Source: Amyloporia xantha
Lineage: Eukaryota; Basidiomycota; Agaricomycetes; Polyporales; Adustoporiaceae
NCBI GenBank assembly: GCA_036971615.1
Contig: JAYKKR010000002.1
Coordinates: 744,001 to 808,000, forward strand
Direction: 5' to 3'
DNA length: 64,000 nucleotides
In this document: in pieces, positions 1 to 13,064 of the stretch
Position numbering within the stretch: the first letter of the stretch is position 1
Layout: every line of letters starts with the position of its first letter
Made by a program: the position numbers and the translations under genes
Notes under the pieces: model-generated
What the model saw: the letters and a program-made list of their open reading frames with translations, nothing else
Databases searched by the model: none
Told to the model about the DNA's origin: nothing

Positions 1-1945
1 AGCTAGCCAGAGAGTTAGTATTACCGGGAGACGTATAGGACATCGTCGCATCGATTGAGCCTATAAGCTGGGATTAAAATCCAATCTTGAGCAGTTTAAG
101 TACTATGCTTTGAAGACTAGATAGGTGAGCACCGTGTGCTTAAGATGCTAGAAGTGAAACTTCAACGCAACTCAATGGCTGAATTATATATTTCGTCTGC
201 GCATGTCGCCGCGGGGGCATTGCAAGACACTGGCATAAAGTCAAGGCTGACATACTACTCTTCGGAAGGGAACTCTCCTTCACGTGCTATGCACTTTACA
301 GTTATGTGTGATTATCAAGTGATTAGGTATGTTATGATTGGGCTGAGGTGGTACCTACCTATACCGCTGCCAGCCAGAGCCGGGGGTACGCGTCACTTCT
401 CGGCAGCTTGTCGTCAACGTCGGGGATTTAAGTGATGTTGATGGGTCAGCTCCGCTGCGAATACTTGAGTTACAGATGATCCAGCTCATGTTGATGACCG
501 ATATAGAATATTTATGTGGAGCGCGGTCGAATGCAGCGTATCTACGGAGACAGTATAAGGCCATCGCGAGTCATCTGCCAACTCTGTGAGGTGATTTCAC
601 CTGTGGTTGCAAACTCGGGGGCGCAATCAATGTGAATTTGATGTAGGCCCTTCGATTGCTTTCATGGTGACTTACTCATAACCCGCCAGAGGCTCGTGCT
701 TGCTAGCAGGCTGGGAGTTGGCTACCACTTCACGATTTCATTTCAGATTCGATCGAGATCCAATCTTGAGCAGGTGATGGTTGTAGCGCGTTCTGGCTTC
801 GTACACTGTGCGGTGCTGCAGCGCAGGTGTACCTACTCATTGTTATAGGGGGCTTAATGCAGTCACATAGCTGAACAATCTTTGCGAGACGGCGCACGCC
901 CCGAGACATCTCTTCAGGACATCTCTTGATTCGAGACACAGACAATACGTACTACAATTTCATCATATCTGACCGCTAATCACGGAGTAGTATCCTCAAT
1001 TGGCAATGGGCATCACCTTACCATGGCCATCCGAATTGAGGGATCACCGGCGTATTACACGCTGAGAAAAAGCACGACCCTAGTAGATGCAGAATTGATC
1101 TGCCCATGACACCCTAAACAGTAAGGAAGATCTACCAAGGGGGTATCACCGTGTTCTTCACATCTCCTCTTTAGTCACATCACTTGCACGCATTCCGACA
1201 CATAGTGGGTCGTTTCGGACGTGGTAGGTACCTGACATCCGACACTAACCAAGTGTTCCTTAATCTTACCGCCATGTGTTTGTGTTCCGAGCAGCGGGAC
1301 GCCAGTGTGTGCGCCTGCCATCTGCGCTTCATTGTCAGTGCCAGAGTTGGACAGAGGGTGGCAAACGTGTGCGCTTACTGGCAGCGGACGAGAACCGCCA
1401 CCACATGCCCATCTGGTGCGGAATGCATCGGAGGCAATATTGCTGTCGTAAATAAACCGAATCCATCAGCTTGGCTGTAGGCTCGCCGGCTCCCATATGT
1501 TGACTGTATAGACGAGAATACTCCACGGGGCAAGGGGCAAGTTGTGCTGCGCTCGAAACAGTTCATGGGCATGGGGTACGACTCACCTTAGTTGCTTGTG
1601 GGCAGACTCAACTAGCAGTTGAAATCCTGAAACCTCGGAAACTCACGTCAACGCTGGAGGATGAGCAACATCCAGAGCAGATGTCGTAACATAGTAGTCG
1701 CGAATACCCTATCGATACGTATCATAAACAGCGTTCACATTATCGGTACATCACGAATACTGTATCAGCCCTGCGTACATATTTCAGAAACGAATCTGGA
1801 AAGCATCGAGCGGTACAAAACATCAACCTATACTCATACACGGCCAGCCGTTTCCAATGTCGTGATGACGTGTCCGAAGCAGATGGTTGTATGAGGGAGT
1901 AACACAATGGATAGCGACGATGTGTGGCGATATATCGAGAGGGCA
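1..1945. other. No gene supported at the left edge
   Basis: Only short open frames (under 100 codons) are present on either strand. None has a recognisable domain or a convincing splice pattern. A 16-base direct repeat (ATCCAATCTTGAGCAG) occurs at 79-94 and again at 768-783. The stretch may be decayed intergenic DNA or the remains of a mobile element, but nothing in it identifies one. Confidence 0.5.
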
Positions 1946-2379
1946 TCACTTCTTCCCCGACCTATAGCGTAATCGATTAGTATTCTTCCTGTAACTTACA
2001 AACGGATGACACGCACTTCTTGATGCCTCCCCCCGGGGCACCTCCTGCAGGACGCAGAACAAGACGGATGGAAATCAGCTCCGTGAAGTATTACTCGAAA
2101 TTGTACTGTCTTACCCTTCGCAGCTGTAAACGGCATCGGTGAGAATGATCGTAGAATGATTCAGCAGAACCATCTACCTTTCTCCCTGGCAGCTTTCAAT
2201 GCAGCCTCTTCCTGTTTCTTCCTCTGCTGAAAAGCAACATCTTCCTCATCAGCGTCCTTCTTCTCTTTCTTGGGGGCCTGGTATTGACGGAAGTGAACAC
2301 AAGCCTTACGCAAGAGTTCGAGTGCAGCAGTGCAGCTCACCTTGAGAGGCTTGGCTTTGCCGCCCTGTCTACCTGACAT
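1946..2379 (-). CDS. TMA7: TMA7, ribosome-associated translation machinery protein
   Basis: This is a small, highly charged ribosome-associated protein of the TMA7/CCDC72 family, acting in cytoplasmic translation. Four exons on the minus strand (2379-2341, 2277-2178, 2044-2017, 1961-1946) join in frame to 60 codons plus a stop, the usual family length. The first exon begins MSGRQGGKAKPLK, the second continues APKKEKKDADEEDVAFQQ, and the last two give GAPGGGI followed by the family ending KKSGKK. All introns are GT..AG, and the last has a TACTAAT-like branch site just before its acceptor. The final exon codes for only the last few residues and is easily missed; reading straight through would give a false 72-residue product. 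The match to the family over its whole length makes the call secure. Confidence 0.93.
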
Positions 2380-3057
2380 CGTAGTGAGAGTTGAGGACGA
2401 GTGTAGTTGTGAGTGACCCTAGGACCTGCACCGGTTTGAACTTAATAAAGCTTTGGTGGGTGTCGAGCACGTGATAGGCACGTCCAGGCGCGTCGCGGAC
2501 TCTAGTCTCTGGCCTCTGTCAGTGTAGTGTCAGAGACACACCTAGATCGAGGTGAGGCTGGTGCTCCTTTTAACTGAAGGGACTCGGCGGTATTCCCCTA
2601 CCTTTCTTGCTTGTATATGAGCAGAAAAAAGTCTCAGATTGAGTCATTGCGCCGGTGAGGTCGCACCTCCGACTCGGTTGAAGTCATCTAGGTTTGTTTG
2701 GTCCTGGCCAGACTGGTGGTCAGCCTTACACCTGCTTTGTGGTAAGTTCGTATCCCCATGTCCCTTTATTATTTTAGACTGACAATTTTCTATGCTGCAG
2801 TGTCTCCGCATAAAATCGACGGACATGGCATTGCCGACAGCGACAGCGAGTAAGACTCGGAAGGCAGCCGATTGACGCAACCTTAAGTTGCCATGAACGA
2901 TCGCGCCATGGTTGGGTTTTCCGCAGACCTGTTTTTGAACATTACTTGTTTCCGAACAGCCAGAACTGTGGGCTGATAATACGGTACACTACACTGCTAA
3001 TTCATTTCACTTTCCTTTCTATTCTCTTACTTGTCTCGGTTTGTGCAAGAAACTGCG
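2380..3057. other. Divergent intergenic region between TMA7 and the amylase-like gene
   Basis: The two flanking genes are transcribed away from each other, so this 0.68 kb should hold both promoters. A CACGTG box is visible on the TMA7 side (listed separately). The short frames here, including one at 2644-2880 minus and one at 2946-3164 plus, lack codon-level support; the second overlaps the real first exon of the amylase-like gene in another frame. Confidence 0.5.
2468..2473. promoter_or_regulatory. CACGTG E-box upstream of TMA7
   Basis: A palindromic CACGTG followed by AT lies 89 bases upstream of the TMA7 start codon. Such boxes bind bHLH factors of the Cbf1 type in fungi and are common near genes of the translation machinery. 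Position is the only support. Confidence 0.3.
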
Positions 3058-5395
3058 ATGTATGTCTTATTCTGCATAACTTGGCTTACAGCACTTGTGG
3101 CGCAGGCTTTTGCTGCAACTGCGGAACAATGGAGAAGCCGATCTATTTATCAGTATGCACCTAACGATTATAGTGTCTAGTCTATCGTTCAGCTGAGATA
3201 TAATTCCCAGAATTATCACGGATCGATACGCACTGCCGGCAGGCGCAGATCTGTCAAAGTGTAACCCGGGAGATCAAACATGGTGTGGAGGGACCTGGAA
3301 CACCATCCGCGAGAACCTTGACTATATACAGAAGGCAGGCTTCACGGCAGGTGCGTGGTAATTCTTCCAAAGTTATTTCCCTTGAGACCTAATATATACT
3401 GCAGTCTGGATCAGTCCCGTTTCGCAAAATTACCAAGGTCCTCGCTCGCCATATGGAGATGCATATCACGGGTATTGGATTGCCGACGCAACCCAGTTGA
3501 ACGATCGGTTTGGGACTGCGGATGACTTGAAGGCACTTGCAGATGAGCTACACAAGCGGGATATGTGAGTTCACGGTGAAAATATTCACAGACTTCTAGC
3601 TTACTGTTTCAAGGTACCTGATGGTGGATGTCGTAGTCAACAATGTGATGTCCACCTCGATCACTCCAGACTTGTCGCCATACATGTTCAAAGAACAGGT
3701 AAATGAATCGTTCAGTCCATAAGCATGTTGATGTATATCTTGCATAGTCACAATATCATCCATACTGCCCCATTCAGTGGGGTAATACCAGTAGCGAGCA
3801 AAACTGCTGGTTGGGCGATCTGAAGGTGCCCCTTCCTGATGTGAACACTCAGGATCCTGGCGTTGTCTCTGCTTATAGTAATTGGATCAAGTCGCTTGTC
3901 GACGAGTTTCAGATAGATGGGCTCCGTATTGATGGTGAGCATTATGAACATGTGTGCACTGGCGCGAGCACGACTTTAATACATTTTTGTCGATCTTTTT
4001 ACGCAGCGGCGAAGTCAGTACTTCTATTATCTCGGTCGTCATGAGTTGACGAACTCTCGCAGGCATGTCAACATTGATTTTTGGCCTGTTTTCTGTGGAG
4101 CCGCGGGCGTGTTCTGCATAGGCGAGGTCTTCGATGGTGACGTGGGGTATGCATCGCCTTTTTCCCTTGAAGTTTGATCCTGCAGCTCACAAATGATATT
4201 CAGACAGGCCGCGCAGTATCAAGGGCCTAACGCTCTAGATTCCATCTTAAACTATCCAATGTATGGTGCACTCGTCGATGCCTTCGCCATCCCTGGAAAG
4301 CGCAACGCCAGCGCGGTTGCAAACACCATCGCTCAATCGAAGATGTTGTTCAAGGTTCATTCTTATCGCTCTTCACACGTTTCACTAGATACTGATACCA
4401 TTTTTACGGTCGAAGGACCCTGGATTGCTCGGAAACTTCCTCGAGGACCAGGATCTCCCACGCTGGGGAAACTTCTCGGTCGATGTACAGAGTCTTTATA
4501 ACGCTATGGTGTTCAATTTTATGTCAGATGGGTAAGCTGTGGATTAATTGCACTCGCCACCAGTGACTGAATATCCCTTGTTAGCATTCCTATAGTGTAC
4601 TATGGTCAGGAGCAAGCCTTCAACGGCAGCGGCGATCCTGTACGTATTTGTTCACTACATCTTTGACGTTATTGATTTATTTTCAACATAGTGGAATCGG
4701 GAGCCGCTGTGGACTTCCGGTTATAAAAATACGACCACATATCAATTAATCACTACGCTCAATAAGGTAGTGCATGTTTTATAAATGTTGCTGACTTCAT
4801 GGAGGCTCACCTGCTCACGTAGTTTCGGAGTTTCTTGATTAATGGCAGCACAGGGTGGCTCCAATCCTCCGTGGAAGTTCTTACGGCGAGTCCGCACGGA
4901 TTGGTGATAATGAAGGGGTCCGTGATCTCAATATTAACAAACATTGGATCCCCAGTATGTCATTCCATGGATCTGTGGAATTTTCTTGTTCATCTGACTG
5001 GTGTTGCTGTAGCCTCAGAATGTCAGCCTTGCGGCCTACACATCCCTCGCGCATGAAACTGACACTACCGAGTGAGCCCTTTTAAAATCAGATCGTTGAC
5101 GACCCGACTGAAAAATGAATTCTTTCTAAGCATTTTGTCTTGCAAAAAGTATGCTATTGGAAGCAACGGTACGGTGGTGGTCTCGTATCAGGAGGGAGGA
5201 TTTCCGACGATCCTCATGCCTGACAAGCTCCTGCATAATTCCGGATTCTGCGATTTCGAAGAAGCAATGGGAAATGGAGAAGCGGACGCAACAGTAGTGT
5301 CTGGCACGCGTTTCCAGTCGAGGAGACCGTCAGGATCTGCATCTGTGGCTCTCTTCCTCATCATAGTTGGACTCTGTACAATCCTTGCGATGTGA
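3058..5395 (+). CDS. GPI-anchored GH13 alpha-amylase-like protein (AgtA-type alpha-glucanotransferase)
   Basis: Fourteen exons join in frame to 534 codons plus a stop. Order: a signal peptide (residues 1 to about 19, ending AQAFA), a GH13 catalytic barrel beginning QWRSRSIYQ, then a hydrophobic C-terminus ([17 protein letters not shown]) after a Ser/Arg-rich stretch, as expected for a GPI anchor. The nucleophile Asp is in GLRIDAAKH, the acid Glu in [10 protein letters not shown] and the third Asp in EDQDLPRW. Two histidines conserved in true alpha-amylases are missing: region I reads DVVVNN (His to Asn) and region IV EDQD (His to Gln). In the family, GPI anchoring with loss of such residues is known from Aspergillus niger AgtA/AgtB, 4-alpha-glucanotransferases of the cell wall. 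A role in wall alpha-glucan remodelling rather than starch digestion is inferred. Exon 6 is only 7 nt (4007-4013), and the other exons run 3058-3152, 3211-3350, 3405-3564, 3614-3698, 3748-3934, 4063-4146, 4204-4354, 4416-4531, 4585-4639, 4692-4766, 4823-4954, 5019-5071 and 5131-5395. Confidence 0.9.
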
Positions 5396-5789
5396 TACGA
5401 TGTTAACTTCTTTTCAATTTCTTTTCGAAGCCTCGCCTTCGTCGTCCGACCACGTTTAATTCGGCGTGCCGTTCATGACCTCGGAGTGCTGCCTCTGCAA
5501 TCATTGTTTCCGTGATGTGACCAATTACCGCGGTCTGTTTGGAGGTGAATGAAAATGAGGTGCCACATGGCCGCCACAATTTGTAGCGGAGCGTGAAAGC
5601 GATGCGCTTCGTCTACTCATGCTTGGCAATTGGCGTGCTCACCGTGTTAAGACGGCTGAGGTGCGTCCTGCAGGACTGGCACCTAGATTCTCTTCTTTGC
5701 TTCCCCCCATCATCTCCAAAACGGCTTCCGGTAGTAGCGGCGTCGGTCGACGTACGACCGAGGTTTCGACCCGCGTCCGCACTCCTGCC
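5396..5789. other. Intergenic region upstream of NOT1
   Basis: This holds the 3' flank of the amylase-like gene and the NOT1 promoter and leader. An in-frame ATG at 5619 would add 57 residues to NOT1. That extension is Ser/Arg/Thr rich and lacks family resemblance, so it is treated as leader. Confidence 0.45.
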
Positions 5790-8700
5790 ATGGACACTCC
5801 TGCCAATTCCAACATCCACACCATCGTAAAGGCCCAGATCGTATTCCTGCTGTCGACGTTGACAGAGGAGAATTTCGAGAGGAACCAGACTGAAATTCGT
5901 TCCGTGAGTGGATCTTGCCCTCTGTCTCTCTCGTCGTCGGCGTTGCGAACGTTTTGACACCTTATGCACGTCTTGCAGTTGTCCGAGCAGCATGGCATCG
6001 ACACCTACCTCCACTTCATACGTCGGCTCATCGTACACTCCCATGGTCGACTCTCCGTAGCACCCACTCCCACCTCATTCGACGCATCCACCGCCTTGAC
6101 GTTCCGCTTGTTGTTGCAAGAAACGCAACGTCTTGCACGCGACCCTTTTCTCGCTGACCGCTTTCGAGATGGTATAGATAAGGGCGAAGGGGAAGTCTTT
6201 CGTATGTTCGATTTGGTGAGGTTCTCCGAGCGCGTGGGCCTCAGGCCTCTAGAACGACTCATTCTGGCGTCATCTATCGTGGCTGGTCAAACAAGGAGAG
6301 AGCTGAGGAACTCAAGCAGTCAGCATCATTCGTGCCGAGTTCGAGAATGCTGTTATGGCCCTATGCCAGCACCCATCGTTCGACCATGCGGACTTGTCAC
6401 CCAACCAGGTGGCGAAGTTGTTGTCGAATCTTCTCTCTGAGCCGTCTTCGGAAGCTCCCGCTCTGGGTCCCACTCAACGCCAAGCTCTAATCGCCGCAGC
6501 GCAAGCAAAATATGGGACTGAGATTGTTTCACCAATTTTGCAGCGGATTCTGCCCAGTATGAGGTTAGCCTGGAGGTTGGAAAACTGCATGATATTTGAG
6601 TACTGATATATTTTTTGTTAGTCTTTCGGCTGGAACTTCGCCTATAGAGGCCCTGGCTCAGCTCGGACCCGACATTTCTGGTGATACCGACGTAGTGCTC
6701 GCACTCCTTGCACGATTCGGAATCTCGGACGCATCTCCGCCTTTGGACGAACAAGTTGTCGAGATGGCCCAAACACTCGCGCGCTTAGCCTCGGAGGGCG
6801 CAGTTCTTCCTGACGTGGGTGCATTGGTTCGGGCATTGAGCAGTCTTGTACGTTCGTGACTTTGCGTCCCCAGCACCCTTTACTGACGTATTTTGCAGGA
6901 TGCTGACATTCGATGGGCGAGCGTCATAAAAGCATTTGATACGCCGGATCGACAGGGAGTTGACACTGCGACGTTGAAACTACTGATAGCGATTCTTCTG
7001 AACTGTCCTCGTGACGCTGAAGTGCACGCTGTGACCGGGTTTTGGCAGGCATGGAATAACCCTCTATACCAGCTGCGACTGCTGGACGCACTGCTCTCTC
7101 TCCCGGCTGATACGTTCAATTTCGTTTCTTTGCCGGGACACAGAATCGTTACCGTTGACGACGTAGTGAACGCTAGTCCGACAATCAAGTCGCTCGCTGC
7201 TAATGTCCAGGGGCATACTTGGAACTCGTTGGACCTCTTTGAAGTGCTTGTACAATTGTCGGATTCCGATTCTCTGGAAGTGAGGACATTCGTGCGGGAA
7301 ATGCTGGATAAGGCGGTTAAAATCAGCGCCGAGCTCGTTCATATGGGTCTTCTTCAAGTACCAGTAAGCAGATGACTATAAAGACATGTTTCGATCCTAA
7401 TTTCCCCACAGTCGAATACCTGGAGTGAAATCCGGCTGGAGTATACACAAAGGTTACTGGCTATGTTCTTGGCGGGGCATCCAAACCACCAGCTTGTCTT
7501 CATGCGGCTCTGGCAAATTGAACCGACATATCTTACTAACGCCTTCCGAGGGTTTTACGAAGAGAGTGCTCTCAATATCACGAGGATTCTCGATGTCGCT
7601 CAAGACCTCAAGGTACTTCCTTCGATCATTGGCAAAGAAATTACTGATCCTTTTTGCAGATTCTAGACGCTCTTCTGGAAGTTCGGCCATTCACATTTGC
7701 ACTTGACGTGGCTGCTCTGGCTTCGCGTCGAGAATACCTAAATTTAGACAAATGGCTGGCAGACAATGTGACAGCTCACGGTGCCGACTTCCTTCACTCT
7801 GTCATTGCCTTCTTGGACTTGAAAATGGAGAGTGAAAAAGCGACAAGGATTTCCGACCCAGCTGTTGAACATCGCACAATGCCTCTCAACCCGCAGACTA
7901 TTACCATCTTCCTGCGAGTCTTGCGTAACAGGTATGATCCAACCGTTGTCAACAAGCAGCCGAGACTAATATGCCTTTTTCGCTGTCTACTAGCTCGAGC
8001 ACCATGCACGAGAGTGATGTCGACTATTGTCTCGAAGTCAGGAAACGCTTGTTTACAGATTCATCCACGTCTAATGAATCTGGTGCCGGGCTCTGACGTT
8101 GAACCAGGATTCACGGTTGTCAGCTACACCCCCGAGATCGAGGTCGAGGTCGACGCAATTTACAAGCAGATGTACGATGAGCAGATCAGCATCGACGATG
8201 TTATAGGGCAGCTGCAGGCCCGCAAGAATTCCGCGAATCCCAAAGATCATGAGATATTCTCATGCATGCTACACTTCTTGTTCGACGAGTACAAGTTCTT
8301 CCAATCATTTTATCCTCCCCGTGAACTGGCCATGACTGGCTACCTCTTCGGCTCTCTCATCCAATACCAACTCGTGGATTACATACCCCTCGGGATAGCA
8401 ATCCGTTATGTACTAGATGCCCTCAATTGTTCTCCAGAAACGAATCTGTTCAAGTTTGGCATTCAAGCCCTAGGACGATTCGAGTCGCGCTTGTCAGAGT
8501 GGCAACCTCTTTGTCAAGCACTGCTGAAGATTCCTCACCTCTTGGAAGCGCGGCCCGATTTGGCTGCTAGCATTCAACGCGCTATCGCCAATGGTGGGGA
8601 CGGCACGAGTGATGCTTTGGACCTGCGGACACTGGGCGTAGGTCTCATTCCAGAGCCTCCGCCGGTGTTCATGGCTATCCAACCGGATCAAGTAGAAGGA

Positions 8701-11700
8701 GAGCCTGAATACCCTCCAGAGGAGACCACCGACAAGATCTTGTTCATAGTCAACAATTTGGCGCCATCCAACTTCGATTCGAAAATGGCGGAGATGCGTG
8801 AGCTCTTCCAGGAGCAATTCTCCCGATGGTTCGCCAATTATCTCGTCGACCAACGTGTCAGTACGGAGCCCAACAATCACCAGCTGTACCTGCGCTTCCT
8901 CGATGCCCTCAATGTCCAAACCCCTGTTCCGCTTTGTGCTGCATGAGACCTTCGTCAAGTCAGCTGCATTGCTGAATTCTGAGAAGACTATGCAATCCAG
9001 CTCCGAGCGCACTATCTTGAAGAACGTTGGGTCGTGGTTGGGCAAGATCACGCTGGCGCAGGATCGTCCGATCAAGCACAAAAACTTGTCTTTTAAGGAT
9101 CTGCTCATTGAGGGATACGACAACGGTAGGCTCACTGTCGCGATACCTTTCGTTTGCAAGACGTTGGAACCCTGCGCGAAGTCGAAGGTTTTCAGGCCTC
9201 CGAACCCGTGGTTAATGGCTGTCATCAGCTTGCTCGCAGAATTGTATCATTTCGCCGAAATGAAGTCGATACTGAAGTTCGAAATCGAGTTGCTGTGCAA
9301 GGCGCTCGACATCGACCTGGATTCTGTACAGGCTACAACCATCCTACGCAGTCGTCCATTGACTGACACATTAAACGGTCCTGGCCTTCCGGATTACGTC
9401 GGCGGCATCGATTCTATACCTATGGGCGACTATGACCCTAGCATTCCGACCCAGGGAGAGTCGCAGGTCATAACGATGGGTCCTACCAGCCCATCAGACT
9501 CGCAGCGAGTGCTTGGTGCACATATAGAGAATATCCTGTCTACCCTTCTGCCTCACGCCACCATCAGTACCCAACTCTCTCCGCTTCACACGAATCAATC
9601 TTTCAAGCGCGCAGTTCAAATGGCTATCGATCGTGCAGTACGTGAAGTAAGTACATTCCGGCTGTGCTAGTGTTGCCTTCGCTTAAGGGCACTTCTATAG
9701 ATCATTCTCCCTGTGGTTGAACGTTCAGTCACGATTGCTGGAATATCCACACGAGAACTGGTAGCGAAAGACTTTGCCACAGAACCTAACGAAGACAGGC
9801 TCCGCAAAGCAGGCCATCTGATGGCGCAAAAGCTTGCTGGCAGTCTTGCGTTAGTAACTTGTAAGGAACCTCTCAAAAGCAATCTCGGTGGTCATATCAG
9901 ACATTTCCTCAACGAGTTTGGTTTCAACGAGGTGCGCTGATATTGTATAAGCATGTGCCACCTCCTCTCACATACATATCACATGGGTAGCAAATGGTTC
10001 CCGAACAAGTCATAGCACTTCTAGTCCAAGATAACTTGGATCTTGCTTGTCAAGCAATAGAAAAGGCTGCTATGGACCGTGCGATCATAGACGTGGATGA
10101 AGGCTTCGCTGCTGCCTATGAAGCACGTCGGCGTCATCGAGAGGTGAGCCAGAGCATAACCAGGGCCATACTTTGTCTCATAGGTTTTTCAGCAGCGTCC
10201 CGGTCAGCCGTTCTGGGACCCTTCTGCTCCACAGCCTGCTATTGCTGGATCATTCCCAGAGCCATTGCGCATCAAACCGACCGGCATCCAACCAATACAA
10301 GCTGCGGTATACGAAGACTTCGGTAACCTCGACGACCTTGATACTCAAATCATAGCTCATCATTCGTCAGGCTCGGATGCGAGAAGAAGACACTTCACCA
10401 GCAGACCGAGCTCTGCGGTTTCTTACTCGCTTAACGATCACCTCCCCGCGTCGGTATACGCGCCATCACCTCTGCCCGAGCAAGCTTCTTCAAATCAGGT
10501 CTTTTTACGCCATCAGGAAGCTATGGATCGTTTCAATGTGAGTTCGTTCCTACTAGCGGGTATATCTCGCTAACAGCTTTACAGTCTTTGATAAAAGACT
10601 TGGAGGCGCTATTACTTCAGCTACCCGTCCAGTCTCTAGCTGGATTACCTCCGCACCATGAGGCTCGCCATTTGGTCCGACAGATCCTTTTCCTCGCCAA
10701 CGATTCAATCGACCGTCATCGTACGCCTCTTTTGATGTCACAGAAGATAGTGCAGTTGTTGTATAAGACTCCCTCGCAACTTGGGCGCGAGATCTACGTC
10801 GCTCTTCTTGATCAACTGTGCCACTCGTTCGAAGATGTCGCCAAAGAAGCAATTACGTGGCTCATTTATGCAGAGGACGAGGTATGGACTTACCAGAGTC
10901 CGTCATGTTTTGACAAATCTCGCTGACTATGGTCTGTTAAAGCGTAAATTGAACGTGCCAGTCACCGTCACACTGTTACGGAGCGGCCTCATCAACGTCA
11001 CGCAGCAAGACCAGCAATTGGCCAAGTTCCTGAACGCTGATCCTCGACCCAGTTTGCTCAATTTTGCAGCAGAGCTAATTCGCGAGTGTCTCTCATCCGA
11101 CCCTCCGGTGGTATCGCAAAGCCAATTCGGTCACACACTCACCCAGTTGTCGCAATTGGGCAAGGCTAATGACGAGTAAGCTTTTTACAACAACATGTCT
11201 TAATCTATACTCACCTGCTACCTTACAGAGTACTGCGACTCTTAGATGATCTACGTGGAGTGAGACGACCATCGACACAGGCAATCACTGATGGTCAGAT
11301 CGCCGCCCAGCCTACCGTCAAGCCAGAAACAGAGCAACTTAGGGAGAAGTTGTTCATCTGGTTCCAGCAATGGGTCGCCATTTTCCAGCGATCCCATTCA
11401 CCAGAAAAGTCATTTGTGCCTTTCATTACCCAGCTCACGAAACAAGGCATTCTCAAGATGGAAGACGTATCGTCTTTCTTTTTCCGCGTCTGCGCTGAGT
11501 CCAGCGTGGAGAGCTACCTGAACAACGTCAGCACGGGGAACTTTGGCTTTGCTTTCCAAGCTTTGGACGCCATGTCAAGGCTGATCGTGTACATCATCAA
11601 GTACCACGGAGACGCTTCTGGTGTCAACAATGATCAGGCCAAAGTCCATTATTTGACTAAAATTCTATCTATTTTCGTCCTCGTTTTAGCGAACCTGCAT

Positions 11701-13064
11701 GAAGAACAAGGCCCTCTCTTCCAACAGAAGCCTTTCTTTCGATTCTTCTGCAGTCTTCTCAACGACCTGCATACAATCGAGCAAAGCCTTGGTACAGCCT
11801 ATTTCCAGCTACTTTTGGCAATTGGGTATGTCTCGACGTAACGAATTTGAACTCAGTCAAGCTGACAAGTCCTGTAGCGATACATTTAGTTCCTTGCAGC
11901 CAACATACTTCCCTGGCTTCGCTTTCTCGTGGATGAGTTTAATCTCACACCGTTTGTTCATGCCGAAGTTGCTGCTGTCAGAGAACCGAGAGGTAAGGGC
12001 CTCGGCTTCAAAGTTGGATTATTACTGATGCTGTGTTTGCAGGGTTGGTCCGCCTTCTATAAGCTCTTGGTATCTCTTTTCAAGTTCCTGTCTCCTTTCC
12101 TTAAGGCGGCAGATCTGGAACCAGCATCAAGAGACTTGTACCGAGGTTCTCTCCGCCTTCTTCTTGTCCTTCTTCACGACTTTCCCGAGTTCCTGAGTGA
12201 ATATTACTTCACTTTGTGCGACGTGATACCCCCACGGTGCATTCAACTACGCAACGTCATCTTGAGCGCCTTCCCCGCAAATATTGTTCTCCCAGACCCT
12301 CACCTTCGCAACGTCGATTTCGAGACTCTTCCGGAGATGGGTCCAATTCCTCCTATTCTATCCGACTTCACTTCGGGCCTGAAGACCGGCGATCTCCGCA
12401 TTTACTTGGACCAGTACCTGTTGAACAGAGGCTCGCCCTCCTTCTTACCTTCTCTGAAGGACCGTCTTCGACTGACCGGTAGTCTGGAGGGATCCATCGA
12501 ATATAACCCATCCTTGATGAATTCCCTTGTTATGTACATTGGAGTATCATCTGTTGCACAAGCTAAGGCTCGAAGCGGAAGTTCTCTATTCGTGTCGACA
12601 GATCCTGGTGTCGTCGTCCTGCAGTACCTTGCCACTAACCTCGACGTTGAAGGTCAGTACACTTGGCTTCACAATGTACAACCAGTACTAAAATTCTTCC
12701 AGGCCAACATCATCTCCTCAGCTCCATGGTATTGCATCTACGTTACCCTAATGCTCACACGCATTGGTTCAGCTCGTTGATGCTTCACCTTTTCCTTGAA
12801 ATCAAAAGCGATCAGTTCAGGGAAGTGATGACTAAGGTGCTACTAGAGCGATTCCTGGTACATCGACCGCATCCATGGGGTGCCTTGGTGACGTTCATCG
12901 AGCTACTTCGCAACCCCAAGTACGATTTCTGGAGCCAGGACTTCATACGTGTTGCGCCTGAAGTCACTCTGCTTCTCGAGACCGTGTGTACTTTTTAGAC
13001 TTGTGTAATAGCATTGGCTAATTTTGTCCGCCCCTAGGTTGCGCGATCCATCTTCCAATCGTAG
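5790..13064 (+). CDS. NOT1: NOT1, scaffold subunit of the CCR4-NOT complex (three apparent frameshifts)
   Basis: This is the large scaffold that holds the CAF1/CCR4 deadenylases, CAF40 and the NOT module for mRNA decay and translational repression. Seventeen exons total 6405 nt, about 2133 residues once three extra bases are allowed for; yeast and human proteins are about 2100 and 2400. Visible parts, in order: the N-terminal HEAT region (QHGIDTYLHFIRRLIVHSH), the middle HEAT region (HPNHQLVFMRLWQIEP), the MIF4G-like CAF1-binding region (LAELYHFAEMKSILKFEIEL), the DUF3819 CAF40-binding bundle (VVERSVTIAGISTRELV), and the C-terminal NOT1 domain (from the DTFSSLQP exon to FIRVAPEV), ending with the small exon 13038-13064. 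The frame breaks by one base near 6306-6313, 8043-8045 and 8918-8924, and homology resumes at once in the next frame. The start MDTPANSN at 5790 is preferred; 5619 is an upstream alternative. Conservation on both sides of each break argues against real gene death. Confidence 0.93.

Noticed and set aside
5613..6044. A 143-codon frame on the minus strand
   Set aside because: It is an Arg/Ser-rich shadow of the NOT1 5' end.
8494..9225. A 243-codon frame on the minus strand
   Set aside because: It lies antisense to well-conserved NOT1 coding sequence and has no motif of its own.
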